Translations under genes and position numbers: made by a program | In this document: positions 48,885 to 64,000 of the stretch, piece by piece | Layout of the letters: every line of letters starts with the position of its first letter | How positions within the stretch are numbered: position 1 is the stretch's first letter | Notes under the pieces: generated by a model | Told to the model about the DNA's origin: nothing | The model's database searches: none | What the model saw: the letters and a program-made list of their open reading frames with translations, nothing else | Assembly: GCA_013398055.1 (NCBI GenBank) | Contig: VZRS01005502.1 | Span: forward strand, 323,789-387,788 | Direction of reading: 5' to 3' | Source of the DNA: Ifrita kowaldi | Lineage: Eukaryota > Chordata > Aves > Passeriformes > Cinclosomatidae | Length of the DNA: 64,000 bases

Positions 48885-49385
48885 CAGTGATTTCGCCGCG
48901 GCGCGGCGCGCGCAGCGCGGGGAGGCGGGAGGCAGCCTCGAACCCGTGGCTTCCGGCGGCAGCCGCCCCCCGGCTCCGCAACATTCGGTCCGCGCCCGCC
49001 TCCGAGCGCCTCAATGAAGTTGTTCTCGCGAGGGGGCGGGAACTGGCGCGCTGCGGAGAGCGGCGGCTGGACCAATAGAAGTGCGCGGCGCGGGGAAGCG
49101 CGGCGGCTGGGCCAATGGGGACGCGGGGGAGGGCGAGANGCAGATGGGAACGCGGGGGAGGGCGAGAGGCCATCCAATGGGGGCGCGCGGCGCGGGCACG
49201 GCGGGCGCGGCGGGCGGCGCGGAGCGCAGGTGAGGTGAGGTGAGGGCGCCGTGCGGGCGGGCCGGGGCTCAGTGTCACTCCGCCTCTTTCCCCCGCTTCT
49301 TCCTCGCCTCCGGTGCTCGCTGCCCGCTCCCCCCCCCGGGTCCGGACCCCCCGGCAGCCGCTCCCCGCCCATGGCTTCCTCTCTG
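48885..49385 (+). promoter_or_regulatory. NUP93 CpG-island promoter and probable noncoding exon 1
   Basis: Very CpG-rich, TATA-less DNA with three forward CCAAT boxes (near 49072, 49112 and 49174) and a diverged 29-bp duplication (about 49118-49175). A likely first-exon donor is CAG|GTGAGG at 49230, followed by two more GTGAG words 5 and 10 nt on. One ambiguous base is at 49139. The island continues into an assembly gap. Confidence 0.65.
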
Positions 49386-50046
49386 NNNNNNNNNNNNNNN
49401 NNNNNNNNNNNNNNNNNNNNNNNNNNNNNNNNNNNNNNNNNNNNNNNNNNNNNNNNNNNNNNNNNNNNNNNNNNNNNNNNNNNNNNNNNNNNNNNNNNNN
49501 NNNNNNNNNNNNNNNNNNNNNNNNNNNNNNNNNNNNNNNNNNNNNNNNNNNNNNNNNNNNNNNNNNNNNNNNNNNNNNNNNNNNNNNNNNNNNNNNNNNN
49601 NNNNNNNNNNNNNNNNNNNNNNNNNNNNNNNNNNNNNNNNNNNNNNNNNNNNNNNNNNNNNNNNNNNNNNNNNNNNNNNNNNNNNNNNNNNNNNNNNNNN
49701 NNNNNNNNNNNNNNNNNNNNNNNNNNNNNNNNNNNNNNNNNNNNNNNNNNNNNNNNNNNNNNNNNNNNNNNNNNNNNNNNNNNNNNNNNNNNNNNNNNNN
49801 NNNNNNNNNNNNNNNNNNNNNNNNNNNNNNNNNNNNNNNNNNNNNNNNNNNNNNNNNNNNNNNNNNNNNNNNNNNNNNNNNNNNNNNNNNNNNNNNNNNN
49901 NNNNNNNNNNNNNNNNNNNNNNNNNNNNNNNNNNNNNNNNNNNNNNNNNNNNNNNNNNNNNNNNNNNNNNNNNNNNNNNNNNNNNNNNNNNNNNNNNNNN
50001 NNNNNNNNNNNNNNNNNNNNNNNNNNNNNNNNNNNNNNNNNNNNNN
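49386..50046. other. assembly gap (661 N)
   Basis: Unknown bases inside the NUP93 CpG island. Open frames that appear to cross it are artefacts. Confidence 1.
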
Positions 50047-50416
50047 GTGCAGGCCGCTGCGGCGGGAGGCTGGCTGGGAGCGTTCGCAGGCCTCCTCGTG
50101 GGCCCTCCTGGGGCTCCCCGGAAGCTGCTCCTGTCAATAACCCGCGCTAACGCAGCGGGGCCGGCTGTGGGTGCGCGAGGAGGGGTCTCCTTCCGAGCGG
50201 GTTTGTGCTGGTCGGCAGCGCCAAGCCCGGCTGTAGAAGGGGAGTTTAGTGCTTAAACGAAGTGCCGTGCTGGTGCTTCAGGGAGCAGAAGTTCGTTGTC
50301 TGGGAAGGTTTCAAGAAAACGGGTTTGTGTATGTGTGGGGTTTGGTTTCTCTTTCAAGTTCTGTGCATGGGGGTCGTTCTTCACCACTGTGGGTTTACTG
50401 GTTGGTTCCTAGGAAT

Positions 50417-50735
50417 TCATAGAATGTTAAAGGATTGGAAGGTACTTTAAACCTTATCTAGTTCCAATCCCCCCTACCATGGGCAGGGACACCTGCTAGA
50501 CCAGATTGCTCAAGGCATTATCCAGCCTGGCCTTGGACACTGCCAGGGATGGGACAGCCACAACCTCCCTGGACAACCTGTGCTAGTGCCTCACCACCCT
50601 CACAGTAAAGAATTTCTTCCTAAATCTGAATTTCCTCTCCCTCAATGCTTATCTATTACTCGTTGTTCTGTCACTCTAGTTCCTGACAAAGAGTCTCTCT
50701 CTAGCTTTGCTGTAGGGCCCCTTCAGATACTGGAA
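50417..50735 (-). mobile_element. CR1 LINE fragment in NUP93 intron
   Basis: Starts 'attcatagaatgttaaaggattgg' and runs through 'ccagcctggccttggacactgccagggatgggacagccacaacc' and 'cctcaccaccctcacagtaaagaatttcttcctaa'. This is reverse-complement CR1 3' sequence. Confidence 0.93.
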
Positions 50736-50874
50736 GGTGTCTGTGAAGGAAGTGTCACCTGCTGTCAGGTGTGTGGTGGTGGTAACTCGTGAAAGGCACA
50801 GTGCTTGCAGCCCTGCCCCTGGCTCAGCTGCTGTTTCACGGCAGGTTTTGGAAAGCTTGTGTGTCCTTGTGGTT

Positions 50875-50985
50875 CATAGAATATTCTGGGTTAGAAGGGA
50901 TCCACAAGGATCATCGAGTCCAGCTCCTGGCCCTGCACTTGACAGCCCCGAGAATCACACCATAAAACAACCACAGAGTTGCCAA
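50875..50985 (-). mobile_element. CR1 LINE fragment, different subtype
   Basis: Starts 'catagaatattctgggttagaagggatccacaaggatcatcgagtcc' and continues 'gagaatcacaccat'. It matches a CR1 subtype distinct from the copy at 50417. Confidence 0.85.
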
Positions 50986-53900
50986 GTATTGCTTTCATAC
51001 GTGCCTGGCAGGGTAAAGAAGGTAAGCCATTTGTGATACTTGGGGCTCTGGTCTTTTTCGGATCAGCAAGTTTGATGCAGGAGAGGATAGGTGTCTTTAA
51101 TCACTTTACCTCTCCTTGAATGAGCTTATGAATAGCCTTGCCCACTGCCCTGGGTCACAAGTCCTTTCTACCAACAGCAATACTGACTTCTCCTGCAAAA
51201 CAGTGAGAATGACTGTAAGGATTTCTTACAGCACACCTTGGCTGCAGAATTCTATTCCTGAACCTAAAGAATGCTATTTGTTTATGATTTTCCCAGAGTC
51301 ATTACAGAGTGTACAGAGTAACTTCCTTTTGCTGTTTGGTCCCAGCTGCAGACAACAGCCAGACTTCTGTGAAGTGGTGTTGAACTGCCTTTGTGTTAAA
51401 CCTTGAGCTGTGGATGCACTGAGTGTTTGATATCTGATGAGCAGCTGCTGTGGAGTATCAGGTGCCCTCTGTATTCCAATGTTATTCTAACCCAGAATAT
51501 GTGAACAGTGAGTGAAAGGGCTTGAATTAAAGTCCAGGTGCAAAGAAGGGCTGCTTCTCTTCTGCAATTTGGTCGTGTTGTTTTAGGGACAGTAGTTATG
51601 GAGAGCTAAGGTAATGGTGACAAAGGAACACCAGCTCCTGTGTGCTTTACTGCTGTTTCACTTACATTGTGTCTTAAAAAGTTTTCCTACTCCTTGGGAA
51701 AACTTACATATAGAAAAAGCTTAAAATTGCTTGGAAGAATGTATGTGATTCTGTCATCTAAATCCATTATGTTTCTGTGGTGCTGCTGTGACAGGAAATT
51801 CAGTGAGGGGGAAGGATATGGGTTTTCATGTATGGAACTTAAATTACTAAACCAAGTGGTCTATCTAATGAGGGTCAGTTTGCCCTGCTGTGGAAGTTAG
51901 TGCCCTGCTGAGTTGGGTGCTTAAAATAAAGACTAAGTGTTTGGAAAAGAGGGGAAGTGGTAAGATGGCAAAACTGCCAGCAGAGTCAGTTACTCAGAAC
52001 AGTGGGGACTTGAGACCACTATGAGGAATTTACGGCAGGTAAAAGGAAGTGATGACAAATGTGTGATAGTGTGTGTTGGAAGAAATTGCTTCAAATCCTA
52101 CTCTTCAGGTCCAGTTTAAATAATGAACAATGTAGAGAAGCGTTGTGTGCCCTTTCTTGTCCTTTCTCACAGTGCAAGTAACTCAACGTTACTGCCTTTA
52201 AAACTTTGAAAAAAACCCATTTTTGTTCAACATACCTGTAAGGGCTCTCTGGGGTCATAAGAAGATGGGACTTTTGCATATCTACCCACAGGTGAGATGA
52301 AGAAGAAAATATGCAGGACTGAAAGCCTTTTTATAGGAGGCAGAGGAGCATTAATTGATCGGTGGTAGAAGAAACAATAGGTTTGGAAGGTCGTTGTGTG
52401 GTCTACTCAGCATTTTCCTGCATCTGCCTTTTGTTGCAGGGGGAACAGGCTGTTGTGCTAGATGGGGTACCAAATGTAGCTTGAAGCTTTAAGGTATTTG
52501 TTTTTAAGCTGGGTTTAGTGTAGTTAGGGTGTGGAAGTTTTACATCTGTTAGGTTTGATAAACATTACTGTGTTTTACAGACAAAAGGATGGTGTGCTGA
52601 AAATGTGCAGCAGATACTTGGGTTGTACATTTGTCCACCTGCTCTTTGATTTTCATCTCTGTGTTTCTTAATCAGTTCCCCTGTCTGTAACACAGGGATT
52701 ATGTTGCTGACTTCTCTGAAATGTCTGGATGTGTGCTTATGCCAAGTGCCATGCAAGAGCTGGGTATTATTGCTGCTTCTCAGACAGAATTCCCCAGGCC
52801 TGCAAAATGGACCTTTTACTTATTCATGTTTAGCTTGGTAGACAGAAGCTGCTCTACTCTCTGTAGCAGCCCAGGCTTGGAGCCTGTCGAAAAACCACTT
52901 TTATGTCAGATCTTGGCTGTAGGAAGTAGAGCATTGCTGGCTTGCTCTTACTACTTGTGCTCTTGTGTTTTGTTTCCACAAGAAGCTGATCCTGACTCAT
53001 CAGAGTGGGTCTCTTGAGCACTTTGAGGTGGGAGCCTCTTCAAGAGGCCAACACTGGATTTCTTCCTTTTTGTTTCCTGTTTTGAAGAATCTTTCTGCAA
53101 CTTGTGGAACTCTTGGTTCATCAGCTACTCTGATGACATCTGTGACATCTTCTTCCTTTCCTTTTCCCAGAGCACTGGAAAAATCTAATTTTTTTACTGT
53201 TTCTCAAAGTTAATTGGTTAGTTGACACAAACCCTGTCAGTGTGTGAAGTACAACAGACACTTGCACATGCATCGGAGTATTTCAGCTTTGTGTCTTTCT
53301 GAATCTAGTACAGTAAAATGTTCATCGTGGCTGTGTTTGGAGTAGAATAGCTACAGTTTTCTTCCTTAGGTAGCATTGTAGTGCTCTTGAGGAGTTTTTA
53401 AATGTTTTTTAGGAAAGAAATCGTCAATTATAATCAGTCTGAATAGACTTAAGAAACCTGTTATCTTTTCTGTTTTCTTTCTGGCTTAAACTTAGTCAAC
53501 TTGTACAATATATAGTGCTTATGTGTGGTTTTAAATGTTGGGGAAATTGAACTGGGGTTTAATGGAATCATAGTCTAATGCAGCAGCTTCTATTGATAAG
53601 TCATCAAAGTTGTTTTATAGAAGAGCCTTTTCAGTCCTGGCTTTTAGCCCAAGGTCAATCTGGTTTCACCGAAGTTAATTTAATTTCTGACGTATTTTCT
53701 TTCCCTTAGGTGTCAGTTGTTGCTCCTTTCCCAGCCAGACATGAAAATCTGCCATCACTGTGCTCGTTACTGTGGTAGCAGTTTCTACCTTGCACAGCAG
53801 CATGGAGAGTCAGACTGCAGTCTCTTGATTGCAGTAAATTCTGTCAGGGTGGAGACAAAGTTGTTTGCGCCGTTACAAATATACGAATATTCAGTCTAAA

Positions 53901-55680
53901 TGTTTGAATTCTGTCACTTAGAAAAATCTGTGTGGTGTTGGCTCTCTAAGCTTTGAGATGTTGCTTCCAATGCTTGGTTATAATCACAGGTACTTTAACT
54001 TGCTCCAAAATAACCAGTTTATTCCATATTTGCTGAATTGGGTTCAGTCTCACACAGTTGTTGCAATTGTACTACACAGGCAAACTTATACAACAGACCT
54101 TACAGGGTATTAATGTGGTGTCTGCAGCTTAAAAGTGAAGGTTTGGGAGCAATTCTGTAGCACTGATTTTTCACTCTTTTGGTTTCAGCACTCTGAGAAG
54201 TTGATGCTTCTTACACTGCCAGCTTTTTTATCTTGGTAATGAAAAGAGGAAGTGGACCAGATCGGATCAAATCAAGCTGATGTCTGTGTTGTTCTCGCAG
54301 TCACTGCTCCTGGAGGATCTGCTCAGTTCTTAAATGTACAGGAGTGTGGCTGTTCTGGTCAGTGTCTGCCAACAGAGGCTGTTCCTGGCAGGGGTGCATC
54401 TGAGTTATTGCGAGTAAACACTGGAAAGATGTTCTGTACTGCATTGCAGGGCATGAAACTGCTTATTTCCACCCTCCTCCTCCCTGTTCCACCCTGTCTC
54501 AGTGGCACGCTAATCTATTCAAACAGATCCGGTCTCTGCTATCTCACCTGATTAACAAGTCATTGCAAATACGATCATTCCCTCCCCCAGCTTTCCAGAA
54601 GTGTGTGGGGAGTGCTTGTGAAATTCTCCATTCCTGGATGCTGCTGTAAGGGTTTGTCCTGGCACCCAGGCAGGAGGGATCGGTTTCTCTCTCAAACTGC
54701 ATATGTCTGAATGAATCATCATGCAGTGCTTTTAAATCATTTGTCCAGACAGAGGAAAGCACTGCTACTGCTGCTGGGTAGTTGTACTTGGGAATGGTGG
54801 TGAGACTGCGAACGTGAGGAATGTTCAAATTCTACTGTAAAATTGCTTTGGTATGGTTGAGGGGTACCAAGAAACACTTGAATTGCAGGCTATTATTGAT
54901 TTGTAAAAATCCCTGTTTTCTTCTTAGGGGGCTCCCTTGAACAAGATAGTCTCCACTGATTTTACTTTTGAGTAAATGATAAACAGCTGGAGTTAATGCT
55001 TGAGACCTGGTTTGACTTACTTCATCCCAGGCCCTCTGGGCTTGGGTGCAAAAGCTATGAGAGAGAGGCTGTACTGAAGATTTCCATCTCTGTAGCACCA
55101 TTCAGCAGCACAGATTTCTGTGATCATTTGTGGCTTTACAGAGGTGCCTGATGCTCATTGCTTGTAGCTGGTTTAGCTGCAAACCATGATTTGGTGTGTG
55201 GAACTGAGGCTTTGGGTTTCATATTTCATTAACGTGGACACCATTGCAGCTATGTGTCTTTTTCCGTAGTGATCCCAAGCACAAATGCTTTTGTCTTGTC
55301 TGTAAAAATAACAGGCTCCATTCTGAATTTAGAACTGCACAATACGTTTAATGCCTCTTCTGTTATGGCCCTTGCCTTGTGCTTTAATTTCTCTAATTAT
55401 TCTGTCCTTGAGTCAATGCAAGGAATTCTCACACTGCTAAAACTTTCTGCAGGCATTGAATTTAGACACTGGAACAACATGCACTTATTTCTTTTTTCTG
55501 GGGGTTAATGACATATGGAGTAACACACTTTAATATGTGGCTAGTTATGGCTGGCTGTGTGCATCTATAGCTTGACTGTTTTGCTGTTAATTTAACTTCA
55601 TGTTTATATGTGTTTTCAGCCCTCATATATTCCTATGCATGCACATGTATGCATCTATCTTTATAGTATATAAAAATATG

Positions 55681-55735
55681 GAATCATAGAATGGGAAGGG
55701 ACCCATAAGGATCATGCAGTCCAGCTCTCCAAGCA
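55681..55735 (-). mobile_element. CR1 LINE fragment, terminal piece
   Basis: 'aatcatagaatgggaagggacccataaggatcatgcagtccagctctcc', the reverse complement of a CR1 3' end, about 365 bp before the NUP93 start codon. Confidence 0.85.
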
Positions 55736-56081
55736 CTGTATTTATGTGTGTATGCAAGTAGTTTATAGCTAAATTAACACCAAATTCTTCACAGGGTCTT
55801 CTCTGCTTTCACCCTCCTTTGTATCAAGGCAAAATATGAACTGTGATATGGCATCTGCATCCCACTTCTGACAGATCCATAGACTGTAGTCCTGCAAGGG
55901 AAAGCTCTCTTGAAAGACCGCTTGAAAGGATTTGATGTTTAATGCCTGGGGAGGACAGACAATGCATCCTGTTCTAGAAGACCTGCTCTTGCTGGTCTGT
56001 CTGTGACCCTGGAAGTGTAGAAACTGTTTATAGCTGAGCAAGAATTTTCCCTTTTTCTCTGAAGGTTTCTGTGTGTCTTGA

Positions 56082-64000
<7,919 letters not shown>

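Noticed and set aside
49240..50256. Long open frames across the second gap, both strands (up to about 417 codons)
   Set aside because: They are open only because the 661 unknown bases contain no stop codons; the flanks are CpG-island DNA, not protein-like.

Overview
The window is vertebrate nuclear DNA, almost certainly from a bird. Every gene is split by spliceosomal introns. The interspersed repeats are short, 5'-truncated pieces of the avian LINE CR1. The second metallothionein ends in the C-terminal His I recall from bird metallothioneins. Species cannot be named from sequence alone. Two assembly gaps (30465-30695 and 49386-50046) each touch a CpG-island promoter.

Layout. (1) 69-7725, plus strand: OGFOD1, missing its first exon, which lies left of the window; 12 coding exons, the 2OG/Fe(II) prolyl-3-hydroxylase of ribosomal protein uS12 (RPS23). 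(2) 7726-12182: tail-to-tail interval between OGFOD1 and BBS2, holding both 3' UTRs. (3) 12183-30381, minus strand: complete BBS2, 17 coding exons, 721 aa, a BBSome subunit. All exon phases join without a break. (4) 30382-38744: BBS2 CpG-island promoter, a gap, a 95-bp tandem repeat, then about 7.7 kb with no recognisable gene. (5) 38745-44863, plus strand: two complete three-exon metallothionein genes, MT4 and an MT1/MT3-type gene, each 63 aa with 20 Cys. Each has an ATAAATAG TATA box and an upstream metal-response-element core. (6) 44864-48880: gene-free, with a 22-bp minisatellite split by a CR1 copy. (7) 48885 to the right end, plus strand: start of NUP93, with a CpG-island promoter, a presumed noncoding first exon, and coding exons 56100-56278 and 56836-56953. 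The rest of the gene is beyond the window.

The order OGFOD1 - BBS2 - MT4 - MT - NUP93 matches human 16q13, so this is a conserved syntenic block. The genes do not form one pathway: ribosome hydroxylation, ciliary trafficking, metal buffering and the nuclear pore sit side by side. The two metallothioneins are the only pair likely to be co-regulated.

The more unusual signals are non-coding: a perfect 15-bp glucocorticoid-receptor-type palindrome between the metallothionein genes; several unrelated minisatellites confined to about 31-48 kb, around the metallothionein cluster; a degenerate telomere-like array ending 25 bp before an OGFOD1 exon; two GC-AG introns, one in OGFOD1 and one in BBS2; and an exact 25-bp duplication just upstream of a BBS2 splice acceptor. 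I found no convincing new protein-coding system.
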